NCBI RefSeq assembly: GCF_031458235.1
Contig: NZ_JAVDYB010000001.1
Span: 4,822,001-4,886,000 of the forward strand
Length of the DNA: 64,000 bases
Source of the DNA: Catenuloplanes atrovinosus
GTDB lineage: Bacteria; Actinomycetota; Actinomycetes; Mycobacteriales; Micromonosporaceae
Direction of reading: 5' to 3'
Positions 53,635-62,140 of the stretch are shown here, in pieces (within the stretch, counting starts at the first letter, position 1; each line of letters starts with the position of its first letter). A program made the position numbers and the translations under genes. The notes beneath the pieces were generated by a model, which searched no databases, was not told the origin of the DNA, and was given only the letters and a program-made list of their open reading frames with translations.

Positions 53635-54324
53635 CTATCGCTGAGCTGCGGCGGCGCGTTCCAGACCGTCCAGGAGCAGGGCAAGCGTGAATTCGAACTC
53701 AGTCTGCGAGTCACACCATCCGAGGACCGGGTCGGCCGCGTCGTGCAGCTCGGCCGCGACCATCGCGGTCAGGTGCGGCAGCCGCTCCGCCATCGCGGCG
53801 AGATCCGCCTCGGCCGCGTCCACGTCCGCGGCACCGCCGGCCGCCTCCGGCCGGAACAGCTCCTGGGTGAACCCGAGCGCCATCGTCCCGAACGCGTGCA
53901 CGGCCCGGTGCGCCAGCCGGTGCGACAGTCCCGCGCCGGTCATCGTCCCCACGATGCCGTCGTAATAGGCGAACAGCCGCGGCGGTACGGTCGTGCGCGC
54001 GCCGAGCAGCGCCGGCGCCCACGGGTGGCGCAGCACCACCACGCGCGCGGCCAGGAACGTCCGGCGCAGCCGCTCCTTCCAGCCGGTGGCGTCGTCCACC
54101 ACGTCCGCGGCCGCGGCCTGGATCTCCGCGATCAGCGCGTCGGCCACGCCGTCGAGCAGCGCCTCCTTGCCGGGCAGATGATGGTAGAGCGACATCGCCT
54201 CGACGCCCAGTTCCGCGCCGAGCCGGCGCATGGTCAGCGCCTTCAGCCCCTCCACGTCCGCCACCCGCGTGGCGGCGGCCAGCACCCGGTCCCGGGTCAG
54301 CGGCGGGCGTTCCTCCGTGGTCAT
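53635..54324 (-). CDS. TetR-family repressor
   Basis: This is a 229-residue regulator (with start at 54324). The N-terminal helix-turn-helix is TRDRVLAAATRVADVEGLKALTMRRLGAELGVEAMSLYHHLPGKEALLDGV. The ligand domain resembles the TetR-C class that responds to tetracycline-like or other hydrophobic compounds. An ATG six codons upstream is an alternative, but GGGAAGCC precedes 54324. The palindrome at 54353 in front of it suggests autoregulation and control of the divergent DUF4386 gene. Confidence 0.92.
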   Translation of the reverse strand: MTTEERPPLTRDRVLAAATRVADVEGLKALTMRRLGAELGVEAMSLYHHLPGKEALLDGVADALIAEIQAAAADVVDDATGWKERLRRTFLAARVVVLRHPWAPALLGARTTVPPRLFAYYDGIVGTMTGAGLSHRLAHRAVHAFGTMALGFTQELFRPEAAGGAADVDAAEADLAAMAERLPHLTAMVAAELHDAADPVLGWCDSQTEFEFTLALLLDGLERAAAAQR

Positions 54325-54352
54325 GGCTTCCCACCCTTGCATCCACCCGCTA

Positions 54353-54367
54353 CCTTACAACGTAAGG
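54353..54367. promoter_or_regulatory. Likely TetR operator palindrome
   Basis: CCTTACAACGTAAGG is a perfect 6-3-6 inverted repeat in the 83-bp gap between the TetR gene and the divergent DUF4386 gene, 29 bases from the repressor start. Position and symmetry fit autoregulation. Confidence 0.65.
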
Positions 54368-54407
54368 CGTCCATTCCTCAGGACCTCGGACTCGCAGGAG
54401 CCGCCAC

Positions 54408-55091
54408 ATGCGCGCCACCGCCCGTCTCACCGGCCTCTTCTACCTCGCCCTCGCCGTCGCCGGCGCCCTCGGATACCTCACCGTCCGCCCGATGCTCTTC
54501 GCCGCCGGCGACCCGGCCGGCACGCTCGCCAACCTGACCACGCAGCCCGGGCTGGCCCGCGCCGGCATCGCGCTGGAACTCTTCCTCGTGCTCGCCCAGT
54601 CGCTGTGCGCGGTCTGGTTCTACCGGCTGTTCCGCCCCGTCGACCCGTTCGCCGCCGCCTGCATCGCCGCGTTCGGCCTGATCAACGGCATCGCCGTGCT
54701 CGGCAGCGCCGCCGCACTCGGCACCGCGTACCAGATCGCCGCCGACCCGTTCGACGGCGCCGCCGGCGCCGTCCAGCTGCTCTACCTGCTCGGCGACAAC
54801 CTGTGGACGGCCGGCTCGATCTTCTTCGGCCTGTGGCTGATCCCGATGGGCGTGTGCGTCCTCCGCGCGGGCGGGATGCCCCGCGCACTCGGCTGGCTGC
54901 TCATCGCGGGCGGGCCGCTCTACGTGGCAAGCGCGTTCACGCCATACCTGCTCCCCGGCACCCCACTGGTCGACGACCTGCTCGCCATACCCGCCTCCAT
55001 CGGCGAGATCTGGATGGTCCTCTACCTGCTCATCCTCGGCCCCCGCGGCATCCGCACCCCCACCCCGACACCCGCCCCAGCCCTCACCTGA
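54408..55091 (+). CDS. DUF4386 integral membrane protein
   Basis: This 227-residue protein has about six transmembrane helices and the DUF4386 pattern: ARLTGLFYLALAVAGALGYLTVRPMLFAAGDPAGTLANLT, LAQSLCAVWFYRLFRPVDPFAAACIAAFGLINGIAVL, FFGLWLIPMGVCVLRAGGMPRALGWLLIAGGPLYV. It has no known activity. It faces the TetR repressor across a palindromic operator, so it is likely the repressor's target. Confidence 0.88.
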   Translation: MRATARLTGLFYLALAVAGALGYLTVRPMLFAAGDPAGTLANLTTQPGLARAGIALELFLVLAQSLCAVWFYRLFRPVDPFAAACIAAFGLINGIAVLGSAAALGTAYQIAADPFDGAAGAVQLLYLLGDNLWTAGSIFFGLWLIPMGVCVLRAGGMPRALGWLLIAGGPLYVASAFTPYLLPGTPLVDDLLAIPASIGEIWMVLYLLILGPRGIRTPTPTPAPALT

Positions 55092-55101
55092 CCTCCCCCC
55101 C

Positions 55102-55171
55102 TGGCGTCGATCTAGGCCGGATTCGCGCGAACGGAGATCAACGCGCTGGAACCCGACCTAGATCGACGCCA
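55102..55171. repeat. Inverted repeat between convergent genes
   Basis: Fifteen-base perfect arms (55102-55116 and 55157-55171, core GGCGTCGATCTAGG) flank 40 bases that contain further short pairings. It lies between convergent genes and may act as a terminator, or it may be a small dispersed repeat. Confidence 0.6.
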
Positions 55172-55202
55172 CATGGTGGGCGGGCGCGCGGGGGGGGGGT
55201 GG

Positions 55203-57023
55203 TCACTCGCGGGGGGTGGTGACGCCGAGGCAGGTGTCGGCGGCGGCGGTGGCGGGGGTCGGCGTCCCGGGGGGTGGCGGGGGCGTGGTGGTGGCGGGGC
55301 GCAGGATGACCGTGTAGAGGGCGCCGATGCCGAACTTGTCGGGGCCGGAGACCGTGCCGAAGTCGGTCAGTGCGGCGGCGATCTTCGCCTCGCCGGGGGT
55401 GCCTCCGGCCTGCATGCCGGCGTAGACCAGCAGGCGGGAGTAGCCGCGCGCGGTGTCGGCGAGCGGGGTGGCCTTGGCGTCCTTGCATCCGGTCCAGAGG
55501 ACGTTGACCGGGGCGAGGGTGGTGGCGCCGGCGTACCACTTGATCGCGGGCCAGGCGGACGGGGTGACCAGGAGGAGATCGCCGTCCTGGCGTGCGGCGG
55601 CGATGGCGGCGACGGCGGAACGGTCGTCGACGCCGTTGGTGAGCGGGGCCGGGCGGGCGGTGGCGACCGCGGCGGGGGCCAGCGCGAGCACGGCCACGGC
55701 GGTGAGCAGGGCGGCGCCGGCGGCGGCCACGAGGGTACGGACCGCGACCGCCGGGCTCCGCAGCGCGCTCAGGGAGCGGAGCCGTGTGCCCAGGGAGCGG
55801 ACCAGCGTGGCCACGATCAGATCGGTGGCGATGCCGACGGCGATGAACAGCGGTGGCAGCAGTTGAATGGCGAACCTGCCGTAGAGCGGTACCGCGTGGA
55901 CCGCGGCCGCCGCGAACGCGGTGACCACGGGGGCGGCCAGGATCACCCCGAGGGCCCACCGTGGCGCGCTCCGCCACCCGGGTGCCGCCACCGCACCGGT
56001 GTGCGGCTCCGACGGCCCGGCGGCTTCCGCTCCGGACGCGGGCGCGTCACCGGAGGGCGACGGGTCACCGGGAGAAGCGTCGCCCGAGGACGCCGAAGCC
56101 CCGGCCGGCTCACCGGAGCCGGCGGGGGCGGGGGTGAGGGAGGCGCGGCGCGGGAGGAGCAGGGCGGCGAGCACGCCGGCCCCGGCCAGGAGCCAGAAGG
56201 CGGCGCCGAGCGTTCCCGGTACGCCGATCGGGTCGCCGGCCAGGGTGAACGGGCGGCGGATCAGCCATCGGACCGTGGGCACCAGGCCCTCCGGCGGGAA
56301 GCCGAGCCGGGCGTTGAGCGCGGCCAGCGCGGTGTCGCCGATCGCGAACCGCAGCGCCAGCACGTAGTGCACGCCGATCGACAGAATCCAGAGCGCGACG
56401 CCGGCCGCGTGCCGACGCACCGTCGCCACCGGACCGGCATCGCGGACCGCCACGATCAGCATGACCAGCGCGATCCCCGGCATCACCATGATGGCCGCGG
56501 TGCTGAACAGCCCGCTGATCGCCGCCGCGCCCCAGAAGGCCAGCGGGCCGGTCCAGCGCGACGGGGGTTCCGCGGCCGGGCGGCGGATCGCGGCGATCGC
56601 CAGGAACAGCAGCAGGAGCACGGTGAACGCGTCCGCGGAGTACTGCTTGAGCTCGGTGGCGTAGCGCATCAGCGAGCCGTTCACCGCGAGCAGCGTGACC
56701 AGCGCGAGCGTTCCGGCCGGGCCGAGCAGGCGGCGGCCGGCGTAGTAGGCCAGCACCAGCGTGCCGATGCCGAACAGCAGCGGGATGAGCCGCAGCGCGC
56801 GCTCACCGTCGCCCAGGATCAGCAGGACCACGCGCTCGGACCAGAGCCACCCGATCGGCGCGCTCTGGTCGTGAGCGAGGTCGGTCGCGAGACCCGCGAA
56901 GCCGCGGTCCCGGATGTTTATAGCGATCATCTGCTCGTCGAGCCAGAGCGGCCGGTCGGCGAACCACCGGGCCACTCGGGCGGCCGAGCCCAGAATGACG
57001 ACGAGAAGAGCCAGTATGCGCAC
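55203..57023 (-). CDS. Multi-pass membrane protein, GT39/ArnT-like
   Basis: This 606-residue polytopic protein begins RILALLVVILGSAARVARWFADRPLWLDEQMIAINIRDRGFAGL. The WLDE loop after the first helix matches the acidic motif of GT-C (family 39/83) glycosyltransferases. About nine to ten helices follow, with a low-complexity Ala/Ser/Gly/Pro loop near 300-345. The final 130 residues (LLLVTPSAWPAIKWYAGATTLAPVNVLW) form a soluble domain outside the membrane. It probably transfers a sugar from a polyprenyl-phosphate donor. Acceptor unknown. Confidence 0.75.
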   Translation of the reverse strand: MRILALLVVILGSAARVARWFADRPLWLDEQMIAINIRDRGFAGLATDLAHDQSAPIGWLWSERVVLLILGDGERALRLIPLLFGIGTLVLAYYAGRRLLGPAGTLALVTLLAVNGSLMRYATELKQYSADAFTVLLLLFLAIAAIRRPAAEPPSRWTGPLAFWGAAAISGLFSTAAIMVMPGIALVMLIVAVRDAGPVATVRRHAAGVALWILSIGVHYVLALRFAIGDTALAALNARLGFPPEGLVPTVRWLIRRPFTLAGDPIGVPGTLGAAFWLLAGAGVLAALLLPRRASLTPAPAGSGEPAGASASSGDASPGDPSPSGDAPASGAEAAGPSEPHTGAVAAPGWRSAPRWALGVILAAPVVTAFAAAAVHAVPLYGRFAIQLLPPLFIAVGIATDLIVATLVRSLGTRLRSLSALRSPAVAVRTLVAAAGAALLTAVAVLALAPAAVATARPAPLTNGVDDRSAVAAIAAARQDGDLLLVTPSAWPAIKWYAGATTLAPVNVLWTGCKDAKATPLADTARGYSRLLVYAGMQAGGTPGEAKIAAALTDFGTVSGPDKFGIGALYTVILRPATTTPPPPPGTPTPATAAADTCLGVTTPRE

Positions 57024-57081
57024 GATCGGCAGATGATAGCCCCGGTCGATCGTGATCGGGCGGGCGGGCGCCGGGTGCGGT

Positions 57082-57561
57082 TCAGCCCGCGCGCAGCACC
57101 GCGTCGAGCGTGGTGAACACGGCGTCGTCGCCGCCCTCCCACGGCGGCGCCGGGTCGGGCTGACCGGGCGCCGGGGACCACAGCCACCACAGGTCGCCCC
57201 ACGGGTCGCGCATGCGGGCCAGCGTCGTCTCGCCGTAGAACGGGATCGGCTCGGTGACCACGACGGCGCCGCGCGCCACCGCCCGGGCCAGCACCTCGGC
57301 CGCGTCCCGCACCCACACCTGCAACAGGCCGGGGCGGGCCGGCCAGCCGTCCAGCCGGTCGACCATCATGAGGTCGACGGTGCCGAGCCGCACCTGCGCG
57401 TGGATGAGTTTGCCGTCCGGCATCGGCGTCCGCGCCGCCACGGTCTCGGTCACCCCGAAGACCTCGCAGACGAACTCGATCAGCCCGGCCGCGTCGTCGA
57501 CGATCACGAACGGGTTCAGAGCGGCGGCGCCGTCCGGCGCCACCAGCATGGTGTCGGTCAT
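57082..57561 (-). CDS. VOC (glyoxalase/bleomycin-resistance) superfamily protein
   Basis: This 159-residue protein has the paired beta-alpha-beta-beta-beta fold of the VOC superfamily: LNPFVIVDDAAGLIEFVCEVFGVTETVAARTPMPDGKLIHAQVRLGTVDLMMVD, then LLQVWVRDAAEVLARAVARGAVVVTEPIPFYGETTLARMRDPWGDLWWLW. The second half ends with the DPWGDLWW motif of the 'PhnB-like' branch. The metal ligands are not all clear. Substrate unknown. Confidence 0.85.
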   Translation of the reverse strand: MTDTMLVAPDGAAALNPFVIVDDAAGLIEFVCEVFGVTETVAARTPMPDGKLIHAQVRLGTVDLMMVDRLDGWPARPGLLQVWVRDAAEVLARAVARGAVVVTEPIPFYGETTLARMRDPWGDLWWLWSPAPGQPDPAPPWEGGDDAVFTTLDAVLRAG

Positions 57562-57612
57562 GCCCCCACCCTGTACCGCTCAGCGGTCAACCACTGACCG
57601 CTGAGCGGCCGG

Positions 57613-58710
57613 TCAGCGGCGCCAGGTCTCCGCGGGCGTGAGCGGGACCGGGGACGGGCGCTCGGCCGTGGTGGTCAGCGGGATGCGCCGGCCCTCCGCG
57701 GCGGAGCGGAGCAGCGCGGTCATCGCCTCCAGCACGTGCAGCGCGAGCGCTCCCCCGGCGCGCGGCTCCGCGGCACCGGTGGTGATCATGTCGAGCAGGC
57801 CGATGCCGCGCCCGGCGTCCACGTAGCCGGCCGACGGGGGCAGCACCCGCCAGGCGTCGCCACCCAGCGGGAACACCCGGACGTCGCCGTCGAACATGTT
57901 CGGGTCCGGTACGGCCAGCGTGCCGGACTCGCCGTGCACCTCGATCGGGGCGGCGCTGGTCCGTACCCCGTCGAAGCTCGTGGTGATCGTGGAGAGCGCG
58001 CCGCCGGTGTGCTCCAGGACGCCGGTGACGTGCGTGTCCACGCCGACCGGGATGCGCTCGCCGGCGCGCGCGCCGGACCCGATGGTGCGCTCGCCGCGCA
58101 GTCGCGCGCCCGCGCCGGTCACCGCGCGGATCGGGCCGAGCAGCTGGACCAGCGCGGACACGTAGTACGGCCCCATGTCCAGCAGCGGGCCGCCGCCGGG
58201 CGCGTAGTAGAAGTCCGGGTTGGGGTGCCAGCGCTCGTGGCCCGGCGTCACCATCACGGCCAGTGCGGACAGCGGGCGGCCGATGCTCCCGGCGTCGATC
58301 GCGGCGCGCGCGGTCTGGATGCCGGTGCCGAGCACGGTGTCCGGCGCGCAGCCGATCCGCACGCCCGCCCGCGCGGCGTGCTCGACCAGCGGGCCGGCCT
58401 CCTCGAAGGTGGCCGCCAGCGGCTTCTCCCCGTACACCCCCTTCCGCTCGGTCATCGCGCGCAGCGCGATCTCGGCGTGCGCGGCCGGGATCGTCAGGTT
58501 GAGCACGGTGTCCACGTCCGGGCTGCCGAGCAGTTCGTCCACGGTCAGCGCGCGGGCGCCGGGCACGCGGGCGGCGATCGCGGCGGCCCGCTCGGCGTCC
58601 AGGTCCGCGATCGCGGCGACCCGGACCGCGGGGTGGCCGGCCAGCGTCTCCAGGTATGCGCCGGAGATGTAGCCCGCGCCTATGATGCCGATGCCGTGCG
58701 GGTCGCCCAC
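57613..58710 (-). CDS. Gfo/Idh/MocA-family oxidoreductase
   Basis: This 365-residue dehydrogenase has a Rossmann NAD(P) motif GIIGAGYISGAYLETL, the family EKPLA loop (YGEKPLAATFEEA, with the conserved Lys), and a C-terminal alpha/beta domain containing GGGPLLDMGPYYVSALVQLLG. It acts on sugars, inositols or related polyols. The GTG start at 58710 lies 30 bp inside the end of the ThuA gene, with GGAGAGGGG upstream. Such pairs usually work on the same carbohydrate. Confidence 0.92.
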   Translation of the reverse strand: MGDPHGIGIIGAGYISGAYLETLAGHPAVRVAAIADLDAERAAAIAARVPGARALTVDELLGSPDVDTVLNLTIPAAHAEIALRAMTERKGVYGEKPLAATFEEAGPLVEHAARAGVRIGCAPDTVLGTGIQTARAAIDAGSIGRPLSALAVMVTPGHERWHPNPDFYYAPGGGPLLDMGPYYVSALVQLLGPIRAVTGAGARLRGERTIGSGARAGERIPVGVDTHVTGVLEHTGGALSTITTSFDGVRTSAAPIEVHGESGTLAVPDPNMFDGDVRVFPLGGDAWRVLPPSAGYVDAGRGIGLLDMITTGAAEPRAGGALALHVLEAMTALLRSAAEGRRIPLTTTAERPSPVPLTPAETWRR

Positions 58711-59381
58711 ACCATGCCCCTCTCCACGATGGTCCGTACGCTCGGGTGTTCCAGCACGTCCAGGCTGTGCCCGGGGGTCGACACGGCGATCCGGCCGGCG
58801 CCCCAGCGGCGGGTCCACACGGCCGGCGAGGTGACCGGCCGGTGCCACGGATGCCACGGCGGCGCCGGGTGCGTGGTGGTCGCCAGCACGTCGTTGAGGT
58901 CGTCGTGCAGCACCCAGTACTGCTCCGTGGTCAGTGTGAAGTCGTCCAGCCCGGTGGTGATCGGGTGTGCCGCGCCGAGCGCGGTGAACTCGACCGTGTA
59001 CGGCAGGAAGTTGTCCTCCGGCCCGCCGGCGCACGCGCCCGGCTCCTTGCTCGGATGCGTGGCGAACTGCCCGCCGACCAGTTGCAGATAGTCCGACGAC
59101 GCCCGGAACGAGTCCGCGATGCCGCCGTGCCACCCGGTGAACCCGGTGCCGGCCGCGACCGCGTCCCGCAGCCCGCGCACCGCGTCGCCGCCGATCTCCG
59201 ACATGGTCACGCACTGCACGATCAGATCGGTGCGCGCCATCTCCGCCGCGTCCGCGTAGATCCCCGGATCGCCGCTGACCCGTACGTCGTAGCCGTTGTC
59301 CTTCAGGAACGGCAGGAACAGCTCGGTCGCCTCGACCGGCCGATGTCCCTCCCACCCGCCTCGCACCACCAGTGCCCTCAT
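58680..59381 (-). CDS. ThuA-like (trehalose utilisation) protein
   Basis: This 233-residue protein has a class-I glutamine-amidotransferase-like fold of the ThuA type: MRALVVRGGWEGHRPVEATELFLPFLKDNGYDV, GTGFTGWHGGIADSFRASSDYLQLVGGQFATHP and HPITTGLDDFTLTTEQYWVLHDD, with AVSTPGHSLDV near the end. ThuA proteins occur in sugar-use operons with Gfo/Idh/MocA oxidoreductases, and here the two genes overlap. The start at 59381 (MRALVVRGG) was chosen over a frame beginning at 59450. Confidence 0.88.
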   Translation of the reverse strand: MRALVVRGGWEGHRPVEATELFLPFLKDNGYDVRVSGDPGIYADAAEMARTDLIVQCVTMSEIGGDAVRGLRDAVAAGTGFTGWHGGIADSFRASSDYLQLVGGQFATHPSKEPGACAGGPEDNFLPYTVEFTALGAAHPITTGLDDFTLTTEQYWVLHDDLNDVLATTTHPAPPWHPWHRPVTSPAVWTRRWGAGRIAVSTPGHSLDVLEHPSVRTIVERGMVWATRTASAS

Positions 59382-59448
59382 CCATCCATCATCCCGCATG
59401 GATCGGGTTTGCGGAGATCTACCGGGTACGGCGTGAAAGGCTGTCCGC

Positions 59449-59937
59449 ATGTGGGAGACCGCCCGGATGGCCGGGTATTTCGCGGCGCACGCGGTGTGGA
59501 GCGTGTCGGACGGGGAGACGCTGGTACCGATGTACGGCTACGAGACGCCGGACGGTCGGCGCGGGCTCGACCGATTCCCCGGCGATCTGCGGGCCGCGGC
59601 CACGGCGGTGCGGGCGGCGCTGCGGGACAACCCGCACGGCGCCGTGCACGCGGTGTCGGTGCTGGACGCGTTCATCGACCTGCCGGGCGGGAAGACGGAC
59701 GCGCTGATCGTGGAGGCGGTCGGCTATCCGCCGGCGGACTTCGCGCTGCGCATGGCGATTCCGTACCGGCCGGAGGACGGCGCGGCGGGGTTCGCGGTGC
59801 ACCGCCCGAAGTTCCTCGGCGTGACCGGCGCGCCCCAGGAGGAGTACCAGAAGGTGGCGGAGGCGTTCTTCGAGGGCGTCGACGCGCACGAGAAGGCCGG
59901 CCCGATCTGGGCCGCTCACCTGGACGAGTCACGCTGA
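59449..59937 (+). CDS. Conserved-looking hypothetical protein
   Basis: This 162-residue protein has no family I recognise. It is a soluble alpha/beta protein with no signal peptide or helices in the membrane. It begins MWETARMAGYFAAHAVWSVSDGETLVPMYGY and contains AVSVLDAFIDLPGGKTDALIVEAVGY and a central FALRMAIPYRPEDGAAGFAVHRPKFLGV. GAAAGG lies before the ATG. Codon and amino-acid usage look like a real gene. The downstream gap carries the promoter of the cellulase. Confidence 0.75.
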   Translation: MWETARMAGYFAAHAVWSVSDGETLVPMYGYETPDGRRGLDRFPGDLRAAATAVRAALRDNPHGAVHAVSVLDAFIDLPGGKTDALIVEAVGYPPADFALRMAIPYRPEDGAAGFAVHRPKFLGVTGAPQEEYQKVAEAFFEGVDAHEKAGPIWAAHLDESR

Positions 59938-59967
59938 CCGGCACGCCGGACCATCAACGTAGCTCGA

Positions 59968-59997
59968 TTGACAAAGTTTGACGAATCAACTTAGCCT
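59968..59997 (+). promoter_or_regulatory. Likely promoter of the cellulase gene
   Basis: TTGACA (59968-59973) and TAGCCT (59992-59997, TANNNT pattern) with an 18-base spacer lie 50 bases before the ATG. A second TTGAC begins ten bases after the first, giving two direct half-sites on one helix face. I see no CebR-like inverted repeat. Confidence 0.55.
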
Positions 59998-60047
59998 CCG
60001 CGTGACCGGGTCTTCGCCCACACCCGGAGGACAGGAGTCGCACGACC

Positions 60048-62090
60048 ATGACACTCACGAGCCGGTGGCGAGCCGGCCTCATCGTCAGCGCCGCGGCCGC
60101 GCTGCTCGCCGGCGGGGTCGCGGTCGCGACCACCGCGCAGGCGGCGGCCGGGTGCCGGGTGACCTACGCGGTCGGGTCGCAGTGGAACGGCGGGTTCACC
60201 GCCGACGTCGGCGTCACCAATCTGGGTGACGCGCTCGACGGCTGGACGCTGACCTGGACGTTCCCGGGGAACCAGACCGTCACCCAGGCGTGGAACGCCA
60301 CCGTCACGCAGCACGGTGCCGCGGCCACCGCGCGCGACGTCGGCTACAACGCGAGCCTCGGCACGAACTCCACCGTGTCGTTCGGCTTCAACGGCTCATG
60401 GAGCGGCTCCAACACCGGCCCGGCCTCGTTCGCGCTGAACGGCACCACGTGCACCGGCGCGGTCGCCCCGACCACCGGCGGCCCGGCGAGCCCCACCCCG
60501 ACCGCCACGCCGCGGCCGGCCGGCAACGCCATGGAGGCGGTCGCGGCCATGCAGCCCGGGTGGAACCTGGGCAACTCCTTCGACGCGGTCGGCGCGGACG
60601 AGACCGCGTGGGGCAACCCGCGCGTCACCGAGGAACTGCTGGACAACGTGCGCGCACAGGGGTTCAACAGCATCCGGATCCCGGTCACCTGGAGCAACCA
60701 CCACGGGCCGGCGCCGGACTACCCGATCGACCCGGCCTGGCTGGCCCGCGTTCAGGAGGTCGTCGGCTGGGCCCTGGACGACGGCTTCTACGTGATGATC
60801 AACATCCATCACGACTCGTGGCAGTGGATCAACACGATGCCCACCGACCGGGCTAACGTGACCGCGCGCTACACCGCGCTCTGGACGCAGCTCGCGGCCG
60901 CGTTCCGGGACGCTCCGGCGAGGCTCACGCTGGAGAGCGTGAACGAGCCGCAGTTCACCGGCTCCTCCGGTGACGCGCAGAACGCGGAGCTGCTCAACGA
61001 GCTGAACACGACGTTCCACCGGATCGTGCGCGCGTCCGGCGGCGGCAACGCCACCCGGCTGCTGGTGCTGCCCACCCTGCACACCTCCGCGGAGCAGGCC
61101 CGGATCGACGAGCTGACCGCCACGTTCACCGCACTCGACGACCCGAACCTGATCGCCACCGTGCACTTCTACGGGTACTGGCCGTTCAGCGTGAACGTGG
61201 CCGGCGGCACCCGGTTCGACGCGACCACGCAGCAGGACCTGATCGACCAGTTCGACCGGGTCCACAACGCGTTCGTGGCGAAGGGCATCCCGGTGATCAT
61301 CGGGGAGTACGGACTGCTCGGCTTCGACCGGCACACCGGCACCATCCAGCAGGGCGAGAAGCTCAAGTTCTTCGAGTTCCTCGGCTACTACGCCAGGTTG
61401 CGAAAGATCACCACGATGCTCTGGGACAACGGCCAGCACTTCGGCCGGACCAGCTTCCAGTGGTCCGACCCGGAGCTGTTCGCGCAGATCAGGTCCAGCT
61501 GGACGACCCGGTCCGGCACCGCGTCCAGCGACCAGATCTACGTGCCCCGGACCGGCGCGATCACCGCGAAGTCGCTGACGCTGAACCTGAACGGCACCAC
61601 GTTCCAGGGGCTGAACGGCGCTGATTACACGCTCAACGGCAACACGCTGACGCTCAGCGCCGAGACCGTCACCCGGCTGGTCGGCGACCGCGCCTACGGC
61701 GTCAACTCGACGCTCCAGGCCCGCTTCTCCACCGGCGTGCCGTGGCGGATCGACGTCATCACGTACGACCCGCCGCTGCTGTCCGCCGCGACCGGCACCA
61801 CCGAGACGTTCGCGGTGCCGACGCAGTTCCGCGGCGACCAGCTGGCGACGATGGAGGCGAAGTACGCGGACGGGTCGTTCGCCGGCCCGCACAACTGGAC
61901 GTCGTTCAAGGAGTTCGACGTCGCCTTCGCGCCGGACTACCCGGGCAACCGGATCGTGCTCAAGCCCGCGTTCTTCGCGGAGGTCAACGAGGGTGCACGG
62001 GTGACGCTCACGTTCCACTTCTGGAGCGGCACCACGGTCACGTACCACGTGACCAGGTCGGGCACGTCCGTGACCGGCACGCTGTCGTGA
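60048..62090 (+). CDS. Secreted GH5 cellulase with CBM2 and X2 modules
   Basis: This 680-residue secreted enzyme has a signal peptide (cut near 33), an N-terminal CBM2 cellulose-binding module (36-136, with Cys36/Cys135 and surface Trp residues WNGGF, GWTLTW), a Pro/Thr linker and a GH5 catalytic domain (about 160-500). Catalytic Glu300 is in ESVNEPQF and nucleophile Glu420 in IIGEYGLL; QPGWNLGNSFDA starts the barrel. C-terminal CBM_X2-like beta domains (about 515-680) follow. It hydrolyses beta-1,4-glucans outside the cell. Confidence 0.93.
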   Translation: MTLTSRWRAGLIVSAAAALLAGGVAVATTAQAAAGCRVTYAVGSQWNGGFTADVGVTNLGDALDGWTLTWTFPGNQTVTQAWNATVTQHGAAATARDVGYNASLGTNSTVSFGFNGSWSGSNTGPASFALNGTTCTGAVAPTTGGPASPTPTATPRPAGNAMEAVAAMQPGWNLGNSFDAVGADETAWGNPRVTEELLDNVRAQGFNSIRIPVTWSNHHGPAPDYPIDPAWLARVQEVVGWALDDGFYVMINIHHDSWQWINTMPTDRANVTARYTALWTQLAAAFRDAPARLTLESVNEPQFTGSSGDAQNAELLNELNTTFHRIVRASGGGNATRLLVLPTLHTSAEQARIDELTATFTALDDPNLIATVHFYGYWPFSVNVAGGTRFDATTQQDLIDQFDRVHNAFVAKGIPVIIGEYGLLGFDRHTGTIQQGEKLKFFEFLGYYARLRKITTMLWDNGQHFGRTSFQWSDPELFAQIRSSWTTRSGTASSDQIYVPRTGAITAKSLTLNLNGTTFQGLNGADYTLNGNTLTLSAETVTRLVGDRAYGVNSTLQARFSTGVPWRIDVITYDPPLLSAATGTTETFAVPTQFRGDQLATMEAKYADGSFAGPHNWTSFKEFDVAFAPDYPGNRIVLKPAFFAEVNEGARVTLTFHFWSGTTVTYHVTRSGTSVTGTLS

Positions 62091-62097
62091 CGGCGGG

Positions 62098-62131
62098 GGT
62101 GCGGCGGCGGAGAACCTCTCGCCGCCGCACC
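62098..62131. terminator. Bidirectional terminator hairpin
   Basis: Perfect 12-bp arms (62098-62109 and 62120-62131) with a 10-base loop, between the convergent cellulase and anti-sigma-like genes. Confidence 0.7.
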
Positions 62132-62140
62132 TCCCTCCGG

